This document shows, one piece after another, positions 1 to 6,572 of a stretch of 10,402 bases of DNA. Location: contig WJJA01000146.1 of assembly GCA_014729955.1 (NCBI GenBank), positions 1-10,402 of the forward strand, read 5' to 3'. The notes under the pieces are model-generated. The model worked only from the letters and a program-made list of their open reading frames with translations. It ran no database searches and was not told where the DNA came from. A program made the translations under genes and the position numbers. Every line of letters starts with the position of its first letter. Position 1 is the stretch's first letter. The stretch comes from a bacterium. GTDB lineage: Bacteria; Electryoneota; Electryoneia; Electryoneales; Electryoneaceae.

Positions 1-294
1 GAGCTGTACCACGACAACCATTCCTTCCGCACAATTCACCATCCTGAGGGTGTTCGCCCTTATCTGTCATCAGACCGGCTGGTGCTGGTCACCTCAGCGT
101 ACCATATGCCGCGAAGTCTGTGGATGTTTCGCGATGCCGGCTATGATCCGATTCCCTGTCCGGCTGAGCTTTACTATGATTACAAGGTTGGCTGGGCTGA
201 CTTTCTCCCGGGCCTGTTCCATATGCGAGCCCTCGAGGCTGCCTGGAGCGAATACCTGAAGCTGTTCCAGTACACCTTTGAACGGCACATGTGA
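1..294 (+). CDS. YdcF/ElyC-type DUF218 family protein, C-terminal part
   Basis: This is the last 97 codons of a gene that begins before the window. The reading frame is open from base 1 and ends at TGA 292-294. Residues 28-38 of the visible part read LVTSAYHMPRS, the signature near the end of the DUF218 domain in YdcF, SanA and ElyC proteins, followed by an aromatic-rich tail with EYLKLF, where the family usually has an EYLG-type helix. These are generally inner-membrane-anchored or periplasm-facing proteins; ElyC of Escherichia coli affects envelope and peptidoglycan precursor metabolism, but the biochemical activity of most members is not settled. The N-terminal membrane segments and the start are outside the window. 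The gene converges on the ClC-family gene with only 17 bases between the stop codons, and no clear terminator lies between them. Confidence 0.8.
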   Translation, partial: ELYHDNHSFRTIHHPEGVRPYLSSDRLVLVTSAYHMPRSLWMFRDAGYDPIPCPAELYYDYKVGWADFLPGLFHMRALEAAWSEYLKLFQYTFERHM

Positions 295-311
295 GCCCGG
301 CGGTAGCCGTA

Positions 312-2402
312 TTAACGGTGGGCGAGTCGTTCCACCGCTTCTTTCTTTCCACTGACGAGCAACACATCGCCGGCCTGCAGGACAATATCCGCAGAGGGCA
401 CCATGCCTTCCATGCCGGAGCCCGATCCTGGTGTGTGGCGCCGAACCAGCAGTACCTCAAGGCCGTCTTTATTACGGAGGTCGAGCCGGCGCAGATCCTT
501 TCCGACGTAGTGAGCCGGCACTTCGATTTCCGCCATCGAATAACCCGGCGCTAAACCGGCATGAGAAACCTTGTCGAGCATGGAGAAACTGGTCGCGACA
601 GTTCCGACGAGGTCACGGTTCAGCACTTCCTTGTGATAAGCATCCGCAACGTCGGCACGATGGATGGTGCCGATCAGTTTCCTCGTATCGTCCGGATCCA
701 CCACCGGCAGCTCGTCCATATCCTGTCGTGCGAACAGCCTCATCACGACATCCAGGGTGTCGGCGGGTTTGACATGGGCGACGTCGTAATTGGCGATGTC
801 ATCGGCCACCAGGACCGGCTCCAGCGCTTCGATGTCAAACAGGACACGCCGCAGCTCATGAAACGAAATGGCACCTTTCAGCTTCTGCTCGGAATCCAGC
901 ACGAACACGCTGGTATGACGTGTGTCGGCGGAAATGAAGTCGATCAGAGGGCGCAGACGCATGTTGTCCGGCACGGTGTGGAGTTCGGTGCGCATGACAT
1001 CTTTGACGAAAATGCCGCGAAGCACATTGATCTCCCGCCCGCGTCTCAGCAGGATCCCCTTCGACTTCAGCTTGATGGTGTAGATGCTTTCACCGAAGAG
1101 GCGGTTGCCGATCAACACGCCGATCACGGATGAAAGCATCAGCGGAAGAATCACCGCATAGCCGCCTGTTAATTCAAACAGCAGGATGATAGCCTGCAGC
1201 GGTGCACGCGTGGTGGAGGCGACCATTGCCGCCATGCCGACCAGCGCATAGGGACCGTAGTTCGGGGAGACAAGATCCGGTGTTAGATAATGGGCACCGT
1301 ACCAGACCACTCCTCCGAGCATGGCACCCATAAAGAGCGACGGCGCGAAAATCCCTCCGGAGCCGCCGGACCCGAGGGTAGCGCTGGTCGCGGCGATCTT
1401 TGCGAACACGAGAATCACCAGCATCATCAGCGGCGCCTCTCCCAGCAGCGCCTGCTCGATGAAATCGTATCCGACCCCATGAATGTGAGGCAAACCGACC
1501 GCGCCAAGTGTACCAACGATCAATCCGCCGATCGCGGGTTTGATCCAGGCGGGAATTTTTAGCTTGTTGAAAAAATCCTCGGAAGAATGCAGCGACAGGA
1601 TGAACATTACTCCGACGGCGGCTGCCGCCACACCGAGCATGGCGTAATGGATCAGCTCGAACGGGCTTTGCAGATGGTATTCCGGCACCGCGAAGGCCGG
1701 GTGGTCGCCCAGGTGCATATGACTGATCGCAGTGGCCACCACGGACGCGACAATGATGGGGGAGAGCTGGGCGATACCGAACTCGCCGATGATGATTTCC
1801 AACGCAAACAGCATCCCCCCGATGGGGGCGTTGAACGTTGCGGCGATACCGGCCGCCGCACCGCAGCCGACAAAGGTTTTCAGCCGTCGCGGTGACACTT
1901 TGAACACCTGCCCGAGAGCGGATGCTATCGACGAGCCGATCTGTACGATCGGTCCTTCCTGCCCGGCCGATCCGCCGGAGCCGATGCACACGGCAGATGC
2001 AACCACCTTTGCGGCTGCTACCCGGGGCCGAATGATGCCCCCGCGTACAGCCACCGCCGCCATGACTTCCGGTACACCGTGTCCTTTCGCTTCCGAAGCA
2101 AACTTGGTGACAATCGGTCCGACGATCAGCCCGCCTGCCACCGGGATTGTCAGACGCATCCACCATGGGAGGGACTCGAGATAGTCCACCGTGAGCATGG
2201 TTGCGCCGTACCCAAGGCGTGTGACAAAAGAAATGGCACCGCGAAAAAAGACCGCACCATATCCGCCGGCGATCCCGATGATCAATGCCAGCAGCATGTT
2301 GGTGCGGTATTCGCCGCCCTGCACATCGGAGCCGTTCTTAAACCTGAAGCGCTCGGAAAGCATCGCACCAAGCGCACGCCATTGCAACGAAATGCTTTTC
2401 AT
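312..2402 (-). CDS. ClC-family chloride transporter with CBS pair and TrkA-C domain
   Basis: Integral membrane ClC-type anion channel or anion/proton antiporter with cytosolic regulatory domains; 696 residues from the chosen ATG. The membrane core (about 35-445) has KGHGVPE (105-112), GSGGSAGQEGP (141-151) with the gating glutamate E149, FNAPIGG (190-196), GGIFAPSLFMG (349-359) and Y441 at the place of the anion-coordinating tyrosine. Two CBS repeats follow (about 466-522 and 541-589), usually adenine-nucleotide sensors in this family, then a TrkA-C/RCK-C-like domain (about 620-693). The internal glutamate that passes protons in E. coli ClcA (E203) is Ile here, so proton coupling cannot be assumed. 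ATG 2402 was preferred over an in-frame TTG at 2432 because the TTG has no Shine-Dalgarno; AGGAC lies 12 bases before the ATG, so the choice is not firm. It is separated from upstream greA by a terminator and probably has its own promoter in 2403-2500. Confidence 0.93.
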   Translation of the reverse strand: MKSISLQWRALGAMLSERFRFKNGSDVQGGEYRTNMLLALIIGIAGGYGAVFFRGAISFVTRLGYGATMLTVDYLESLPWWMRLTIPVAGGLIVGPIVTKFASEAKGHGVPEVMAAVAVRGGIIRPRVAAAKVVASAVCIGSGGSAGQEGPIVQIGSSIASALGQVFKVSPRRLKTFVGCGAAAGIAATFNAPIGGMLFALEIIIGEFGIAQLSPIIVASVVATAISHMHLGDHPAFAVPEYHLQSPFELIHYAMLGVAAAAVGVMFILSLHSSEDFFNKLKIPAWIKPAIGGLIVGTLGAVGLPHIHGVGYDFIEQALLGEAPLMMLVILVFAKIAATSATLGSGGSGGIFAPSLFMGAMLGGVVWYGAHYLTPDLVSPNYGPYALVGMAAMVASTTRAPLQAIILLFELTGGYAVILPLMLSSVIGVLIGNRLFGESIYTIKLKSKGILLRRGREINVLRGIFVKDVMRTELHTVPDNMRLRPLIDFISADTRHTSVFVLDSEQKLKGAISFHELRRVLFDIEALEPVLVADDIANYDVAHVKPADTLDVVMRLFARQDMDELPVVDPDDTRKLIGTIHRADVADAYHKEVLNRDLVGTVATSFSMLDKVSHAGLAPGYSMAEIEVPAHYVGKDLRRLDLRNKDGLEVLLVRRHTPGSGSGMEGMVPSADIVLQAGDVLLVSGKKEAVERLAHR

Positions 2403-2500
2403 GTCTCGTCGGAAGTCCTGTCGAATGCGCAATACGACCGGCCGGGATGGTTGATTGACACATCGGGCCGCAGCTGACCTTCCCTTCTACGGAGGATCGT

Positions 2501-2536
2501 GAAGAGAGAAACAGCGGCAACTTACGTTGCCGCTGT
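2501..2536 (-). terminator. Intrinsic terminator of greA
   Basis: A perfect 11-bp inverted repeat (ACAGCGGCAAC at 2511-2521, GTTGCCGCTGT at 2526-2536) encloses a 4-base loop. Read on the minus strand, the stem begins 25 bases after the greA stop and is followed by the pyrimidine-rich tail TTTCTCTCTTC (2511-2501). This is a classic Rho-independent arrangement, though the T-tract is interrupted by C. It should separate greA transcription from the transporter gene downstream. Confidence 0.85.
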
Positions 2537-2561
2537 CGGATGTGCAAGTCTTTGGTGCGCC

Positions 2562-3053
2562 TTACGATGCGCTGAATTCTTCACCGAGAATGTTGGTAAA
2601 GCCAAGAATCTCCACTTCGAAGGAACGGGCGGGAATCTCGATGGTAAACACATCGCCCGCGGTTTTCCCACGCAACTGCTGACCGATCGGGGACATGATC
2701 GAGATTCGCCCCTTCTTGATATCCATCTCTTCCGGCAGGACCAACTCATAGGTAACCTGCTTGCCGTTGCCGGTTTCTTTCATTTCCACCGTCGAATAAA
2801 GCCCTACGGAATTGGGATCGATATCATCCAGATTGATGCTTGAAAGCTTCTGATGTCGTGACTGCAGTTGCGCCATGCGCACGTGGAGGTATCCCTGCCG
2901 TTCCTTGGCCGACTCGTATTCGGCATTCTCCGACAAATCCCCCTTGCTGCGTGCCTCTTCAATACGCACCGGAAGGTCCACTTCCAATTCATGGCGCACT
3001 TCGTTGATCTCGTCTTCAAGCTTTTGACGAACCGCATCAATCCGGTCTTTCAT
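2562..3053 (-). CDS. greA: Transcription elongation factor GreA
   Basis: GreA enters the secondary channel of RNA polymerase and stimulates cleavage of the nascent transcript in backtracked, arrested complexes. The 163-residue product matches the usual length of about 158. Residues 1-75 form the N-terminal coiled-coil, whose tip carries GDLSENAEY (38-46); D39 and E42 correspond to the catalytic acidic pair D41/E44 of E. coli GreA. The C-terminal FKBP-like domain has the family motif SPIGQQLRGKTAGD followed by FEVEILGF. The start at ATG 3053 is supported by AGGAA at 3061-3065 with a 7-base spacer, and by the D39 position, only two residues short of E. coli. The frame stays open another 49 codons upstream, but that segment is not GreA-like. 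Transcription probably starts near 3230, leaving a leader of about 175 bases, and ends at the terminator at 2501-2536. Confidence 0.95.
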   Translation of the reverse strand: MKDRIDAVRQKLEDEINEVRHELEVDLPVRIEEARSKGDLSENAEYESAKERQGYLHVRMAQLQSRHQKLSSINLDDIDPNSVGLYSTVEMKETGNGKQVTYELVLPEEMDIKKGRISIMSPIGQQLRGKTAGDVFTIEIPARSFEVEILGFTNILGEEFSAS

Positions 3054-3149
3054 GCCCGACTTCCTTTGCTGGCTTGTTGCTCGAAACAGGTTGTTCGTTG
3101 ATTTCCGATGATCCGTACACCCGGCCCCGGAATCCCAAGAATAGAACAT

Positions 3150-3171
3150 GCCCTCCCGTTGCGGGAAGGGC
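3150..3171 (-). other. Hairpin in the greA leader
   Basis: GCCCTCCCG (3150-3158) and CGGGAAGGGC (3162-3171) pair with one bulged base around a 3-base loop. It lies about 97 bases upstream of the greA start and inside the predicted transcript. On the minus strand the following bases contain many T but no unbroken T run, so it is at best a weak attenuator or pausing hairpin. A role is not shown. Confidence 0.4.
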
Positions 3172-3236
3172 AAAAAGACGGCATCGAGATCGCAAATCAA
3201 TGTGGAGATGCGCCCCCGATGCAGTCTCGAATAGCC

Positions 3237-3265
3237 AATATAGACCGGAACTCTTTGTTTTACAA
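3237..3265 (-). promoter_or_regulatory. Predicted sigma-70 promoter of greA
   Basis: On the minus strand, TTGTAA (3265-3260, four of six matches to the -35 consensus) and TATATT (3242-3237, five of six to the -10) are separated by exactly 17 bases. The start would be near 3230. It is the best-scoring promoter by eye in the divergent region and points toward greA. Confidence 0.5.
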
Positions 3266-3446
3266 GTGATGCCTGTCACAGGGAGAGCGTAGACGATGAA
3301 ACAGGTACTGCTGAAAACCGAAGTCAGGATCTCTCTGTGCGGTTCAGGTCTGCGAAACAAAGATTGTGATAATCCAAAATATACGAAACACAGAACTCCC
3401 CAATGGCCGACTGTCGTGAAATCCGGAAGTGCATTCCTTTTGGTTT

Positions 3447-3455
3447 TGTTGTAAT
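3447..3455 (+). promoter_or_regulatory. Possible extended -10 promoter for the first HD gene
   Basis: TGT followed by TGTAAT (five of six to the -10 consensus) forms an extended -10 element about 38 bases before the ATG at 3493. No convincing -35 hexamer lies 16-18 bases upstream. The rest of 3266-3446 shows no gene and no other clear signal on the forward strand. Confidence 0.22.
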
Positions 3456-3492
3456 TTTGACTGATTGAGGTTTGAATATGGAAGGTGGGAAG

Positions 3493-4686
3493 ATGAAAAC
3501 CATTCCGACTGACGAAATCCGGGAAGGCGATGTCTTCGGCGAGAGCCTGTTCAGCCCCGAGGGGGAGGTTGTGCTGGCATCCGGGCATCGTTTAAGCAAA
3601 CGTGATCTTGGTTTGCTGGAAGACATCGGGCGACCGTCGTATGCCATCTGGGAAGCGCAGCGGGGCGAGAAGATCCCTGAAGAGAAAATCCGCACCCTGG
3701 TGAAACGTGCTGTCCAATACCGTCTCACTCAAGGAAATGTGATCGGCATGCTGCCTGGAGCGCTGCAGTATGTCCGGAGTGAAGAGATATTGCATGACTT
3801 GCGAGGAACCGATCCTCGCAAGGCGACCCTGTTGATACCGGATGTGGCAAACCGGATCGATACTCTTCTGAACGATGTGATCAGCAGGCATGCCGCTCTG
3901 CTGGCAAGTTGTGCGGAATGGCAGTTCAGCGACCTTGAGGCGGAGCATGCGATCCAGACGGCTTTCCTGTGTGTCATCATCGGGCTGCAGTTCAAGCTGC
4001 CGTGGTTCGAGCTGGAATCGCTGGCATCCGCCGCGATGGTTCACGATGCCGGTCGCTGGATACTACCGCAGGCGCGTCCGAAGGAACGACCGGACCGTGC
4101 GGAGGAAAGGCAGGGGTTGCGTGACCATGCAGTCTACTCTGCCCTGCTTCTCCTCGGTACGGAACCGATGGCACTGGAGATGCAGACAACGGTTCTGCAT
4201 CATCACGAGCATCTGGACGGCAGCGGTCGTCCTCTGACCTTGACGGGGCTTGGAGTTACCCCGGAGAAAGGAAAAGGTGCCGAACCGGGCAGCGGGCGGA
4301 TCTACAGGCATGCAGAGATAATGGCGGCGGTCAATGCGTTTCATCAGTATCTGCGCGGCCTGAGTGTGCGACCACCGGAAGATGCTGTCGATGCAATGGC
4401 ACGATTAAGCCGTGAAGCGCGATCCTGGTGGAATCTCGAAGTGGTACAGCATCTCAGTGAGACTCTCCATGTCTTTCCACCCGGATCGCAAGTGCGTATT
4501 GTGCAAAATTCGAGTCGAAAATATCAGCAGTATTTGGGAGTCATCGTGCGCACCAATCCGCGTGACGCCCAGAAACCGGTAATTCTTCTCATGGAAGATG
4601 CATCCGGATCCCCGATCAAGCCGATTGAGGTCGATTTCGGGCGGGAAAAGTTCATGAAACTGGAACTTGTGCACGCTCCGGTGTAG
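3493..4686 (+). CDS. HD-domain protein, degenerate HD-GYP paralog
   Basis: A 397-residue soluble protein with no obvious membrane segment. Residues 1-54 form a small N-terminal domain (EGDVFGESLFSPEGEVVLASG), about 150-290 the HD-GYP-type core, and about 328-393 a C-terminal domain starting FPPGSQVRI. Core metal-ligand candidates are H152, H184-D185, H212 and H237-H238, so a metal site may still form. Signature positions differ from active cyclic-di-GMP phosphodiesterases: HDxGK is HDAGR (184-188), GYP is GRP (245-247), and the late YD is FH (283-284). ATG 3493 was chosen because the product then aligns from its first residue with the downstream paralog, and GGAAGGTGG lies just before it; ATG 3478, with GAGG 7 bases upstream, is an alternative. 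The paralog begins 93 bases downstream. It may be a nucleotide-binding partner or sensor, but no function is demonstrated. Confidence 0.85.
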   Translation: MKTIPTDEIREGDVFGESLFSPEGEVVLASGHRLSKRDLGLLEDIGRPSYAIWEAQRGEKIPEEKIRTLVKRAVQYRLTQGNVIGMLPGALQYVRSEEILHDLRGTDPRKATLLIPDVANRIDTLLNDVISRHAALLASCAEWQFSDLEAEHAIQTAFLCVIIGLQFKLPWFELESLASAAMVHDAGRWILPQARPKERPDRAEERQGLRDHAVYSALLLLGTEPMALEMQTTVLHHHEHLDGSGRPLTLTGLGVTPEKGKGAEPGSGRIYRHAEIMAAVNAFHQYLRGLSVRPPEDAVDAMARLSREARSWWNLEVVQHLSETLHVFPPGSQVRIVQNSSRKYQQYLGVIVRTNPRDAQKPVILLMEDASGSPIKPIEVDFGREKFMKLELVHAPV

Positions 4687-4714
4687 GCGAACTTCGGGTC
4701 AGGCTCCGCTTTTC

Positions 4715-4744
4715 TTGAACTTTCCGGAATCGGTCGTGTACATT
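4715..4744 (+). promoter_or_regulatory. Possible promoter of the second HD gene
   Basis: TTGAAC (4715-4720) and TACATT (4739-4744), each four of six to consensus, are 18 bases apart in the 93-base gap between the two HD genes. An inverted repeat TTGCGT (4743-4748) / ACGCAA (4760-4765) overlaps the downstream edge of the -10. The two genes could equally be co-transcribed, since no terminator is visible in the gap. Confidence 0.28.
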
Positions 4745-4779
4745 GCGTCATTGATTGATACGCAACGGGCCGTTATCTC

Positions 4780-5961
4780 ATGCGCATTGTGAACGTTGAA
4801 CGGCTGCAGCCCGGTGACACACTGGGCAAGAGCCTTTTTAACGAGCGTGGCGAGCTGCTTCTGTCTTCCGGCTTCAGTCTGAACGAGGACATGATCCGTA
4901 AAATCGCCAGGCAGGGCTATACCTTCGTCTATGTGATGGATGAGTTCACCGAGGACGTCAAACCTCAAGACGTCATCGATGACACCATCCGTCAGCAGGC
5001 AAACGCTGCACTTGCCGAGCAGTTCAAAGGCTGCAAGGACAATCTCGCGTTCGAAAAGCTGGCCCCTGAGGAGATCAAGCGTCGCCTCAACGAAGAAGAC
5101 AAGGTTGCCAACCTGATCAAAATGCCGTCGATCCGCAACCAGGTGACCTCGATTCTCGATGAGATCGTGGACAACCATGTCTCGATGTTTACTTCCCTGC
5201 CGATGAAGGCAGATGCGGGCGCGGATTATCAGCACGCCATCGACACGACTGTTCTTTCCATCCTGATCGCGCAGAAGTTTCGCTTTGATTACCGTGAACT
5301 GAAGGTAATGGGCACCGCCTGCATGCTGCATGACATCGGGAAGATGGCCTTCCCGAAACTGGCGGAAAAGCCCCCGAAGGAGTTGACACGTGATGAGCGC
5401 ATGATCCTGCGTGAGCACCCGGTCTATTCCATGAAGATCCTGGCCGGTTCATCACCGGACGGTTTCGTTGAGCAGGCGGTGGTGCTTCAGCATCACGAAC
5501 GCTATGACGGCCAGGGCTACCCGCAACGGATGCGTTCCAGCACACGCCCTCCCAACGCCCCCGCGCCTCCCCAGTCGGGCATCATGCACCGATACGCGGA
5601 AATTCTCGCGGTCGCCAACCATTACGACAACCTTCTGAGCGGGCATATCGACGGAAGAAAATATGAACCGGCCGAGGCGATCATCAAGGTGATCAATGAG
5701 GGCGGGCGCATGTTCAACCCTCACGTGGTCAACGCGCTCACACAGGTGGTGCAGTGCTATCCGGTCGGTGCCACGGTCAAAATTCGCAAGAACGCGTCCG
5801 GGGCGTACGAAGGGTATGTCGGTGTCATCAAGGAGGCGAATGAAACCGACCAGTCCAAGCCGGTGATTATCCTGCTGGAAAACACCGTCGGATCGGCGAT
5901 CACCCCCCGTGTGGTTGACTTCAGCGGCGAACGTCATATGGCACTCGAGCTGCTGGTATAA
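4780..5961 (+). CDS. HD-GYP domain protein, probable cyclic-di-GMP phosphodiesterase
   Basis: A 393-residue soluble protein with the same three-part plan as its upstream neighbour: an N-terminal domain (1-53, PGDTLGKSLFNERGELLLSSG), an HD-GYP core (about 150-305) and a C-terminal domain from YPVGATVKI (327) to the end. The signature is intact: H152, HDIGK (184-188), H213, HHERYDG (238-244), GYP (246-248) and HYD (281-283). HD-GYP proteins with these residues hydrolyse cyclic-di-GMP at a two- or three-metal site, lowering the messenger and favouring motility over biofilm. No receiver, PAS or transmembrane domain is present, so the input signal is unknown; the terminal domains may supply it. 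A Pro-rich loop (about 249-268) replaces the usual segment after GYP. ATG 4780 has no good Shine-Dalgarno but matches the paralog's start. Activity is inferred from motifs only. Confidence 0.92.
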   Translation: MRIVNVERLQPGDTLGKSLFNERGELLLSSGFSLNEDMIRKIARQGYTFVYVMDEFTEDVKPQDVIDDTIRQQANAALAEQFKGCKDNLAFEKLAPEEIKRRLNEEDKVANLIKMPSIRNQVTSILDEIVDNHVSMFTSLPMKADAGADYQHAIDTTVLSILIAQKFRFDYRELKVMGTACMLHDIGKMAFPKLAEKPPKELTRDERMILREHPVYSMKILAGSSPDGFVEQAVVLQHHERYDGQGYPQRMRSSTRPPNAPAPPQSGIMHRYAEILAVANHYDNLLSGHIDGRKYEPAEAIIKVINEGGRMFNPHVVNALTQVVQCYPVGATVKIRKNASGAYEGYVGVIKEANETDQSKPVIILLENTVGSAITPRVVDFSGERHMALELLV

Positions 5962-6018
5962 GACGTTGGCCTGGATGGAGGGATGCCTGCCGCTCTACTT
6001 CAGGGGGTGTTCGAGTGT

Positions 6019-6077
6019 TCCCCGGCGTCAGCGACGTCGGTCTACCTCTCACGGACAGGCTCCCCGGCGTCAGCGAC
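6019..6077. repeat. 17-bp direct repeat, 42-base period
   Basis: TCCCCGGCGTCAGCGAC occurs at 6019-6035 and again at 6061-6077 with no mismatch, separated by 25 bases of unrelated sequence. A 17-base exact match so close together is not expected by chance. No third copy was seen in the window. Confidence 0.85.
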
Positions 6078-6163
6078 TGTGTCTGAGACGCACAACCCCG
6101 TGCTGCCTCTCGCTGTAACACTCGACAGAACGGAACGACTGTTCCGGCGGTGGGAAGAGAACA

Positions 6164-6181
6164 GGGAGACAAGGGAGACAA
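6164..6181. repeat. 9-bp tandem repeat, two units
   Basis: GGGAGACAA is repeated head to tail at 6164-6172 and 6173-6181, within a purine-rich tract (about 6146-6200) between the 17-bp repeats and the nuo promoter candidate. No function is evident. Confidence 0.7.
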
Positions 6182-6250
6182 TTTCGGCAGGGGGGAAGAC
6201 GTTCTCCGAGGGACATTATTGAGTTGTTTGTAAAAAGGACAACTGAAAAA

Positions 6251-6279
6251 TTGAAAAATCAAAGCATTATGAATATGAC
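6251..6279 (+). promoter_or_regulatory. Predicted promoter of the nuo operon
   Basis: TTGAAA (6251-6256, five of six) and TATGAC (6274-6279, four of six) are 17 bases apart in the most A+T-rich part of the gap. The implied leader before nuoA is roughly 285 bases. A second candidate is the -10-like TATTAT at 6319-6324, which lacks a good -35. Confidence 0.4.
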
Positions 6280-6504
6280 CGCAGAAGGCGACAATTTCAG
6301 CATGTGAAACAATGAACATATTATGCGCTTGCCCGCCTGTTGGATGCTTCCTACCTTGTGCGGTACTTGCCGTTGTCTCCGGATCGGATATGTCGGTTTT
6401 ACAAGTGTTTTGCCGACCTAACAAACGCGGGGCATGAGCAGCAGCTTCGTATTCCCGGTCATGACGGACGGCTGCAGGCGGCTTTGTTACAAACGAAACA
6501 TGGG

Positions 6505-6553
6505 GCGGGGGTTGCTGGAACCCCTGCATGAAAGGGCACCCGTACGGTGTGCC
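6505..6553 (+). promoter_or_regulatory. Two leader hairpins before nuoA
   Basis: The first hairpin pairs GCGGGGGTT (6505-6513) with AACCCCTGC (6519-6527), nine pairs including one G-U, around a 5-base loop. The second pairs GGCACCCG (6535-6542) with CGGTGTGCC (6545-6553), with one bulge. The second ends 7 bases before the AGGAG ribosome-binding site (6561-6565). Neither is followed by a T-tract, so they look like leader RNA structure rather than terminators. No known riboswitch class was recognised. Confidence 0.45.
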
Positions 6554-6572
6554 GTGTGGCAGGAGAGTCCGT

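Larger units (their letters stand above)
5962..6572 (+). other. 611-base gene-poor region before nuoA
   Basis: No convincing gene lies here. A short open frame at 5983-6222 (79 codons) has its purine-rich GGAGGG abutting the ATG with no spacer and a Ser/Ala/Thr-rich low-complexity product, so it was not called. From left to right the region holds a 17-bp direct repeat (6019-6077), a small palindrome CGGAAC-GACT-GTTCCG (6131-6146), a 9-bp tandem repeat (6164-6181), an A+T-rich segment with promoter-like hexamers (about 6222-6325), and a G+C-rich leader ending in two hairpins before nuoA. No intrinsic terminator with a T-tract was found after the second HD gene. Confidence 0.6.

Noticed and set aside
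1174..2166. 330-codon open frame on the minus strand within the ClC gene
   Set aside because: Another frame of the transporter gene; Arg/Gly/Cys/His-rich, with no domain and no ribosome-binding site.
3054..3200. 49-codon N-terminal extension of GreA
   Set aside because: The frame is open, but the extra segment is unlike GreA, the internal ATG has a well-spaced Shine-Dalgarno, and the product from it has the family length.
6131..6146. CGGAAC-GACT-GTTCCG palindrome resembling the Gram-positive LexA box GAAC-N4-GTTC
   Set aside because: A 6-bp stem with a 4-base loop is expected a few times per 10 kb by chance, no DNA-repair gene is adjacent, and there is no T-tract to make it a terminator.
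5983..6222. Possible 79-codon gene with SPASAT repeats
   Set aside because: The GGAGGG abuts the ATG without spacing, the product is low complexity, and the repeated peptide simply reflects the 17-bp DNA repeat, whose 42-base period happens to be in frame.
6396..6407. 12-mer GTTTTACAAGTG shared with 3257-3268 at the greA promoter
   Set aside because: A few exact 12-base matches are expected by chance in a window this size, and the copy upstream of nuo has no -10 box at the right spacing.
6458..6465. GTCATGAC palindrome in the nuo leader
   Set aside because: 8-bp palindromes are frequent by chance (about 40 expected here), and nothing else marks the site.
6417..6495. Integron attC-like site (ACCTAAC followed by AAACGC, with GTTAC downstream)
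   Set aside because: The left box fits RYYYAAC, but the right side reads GTTACAA rather than GTTRRRY, the inner boxes do not pair, and there is no gene cassette or integrase.
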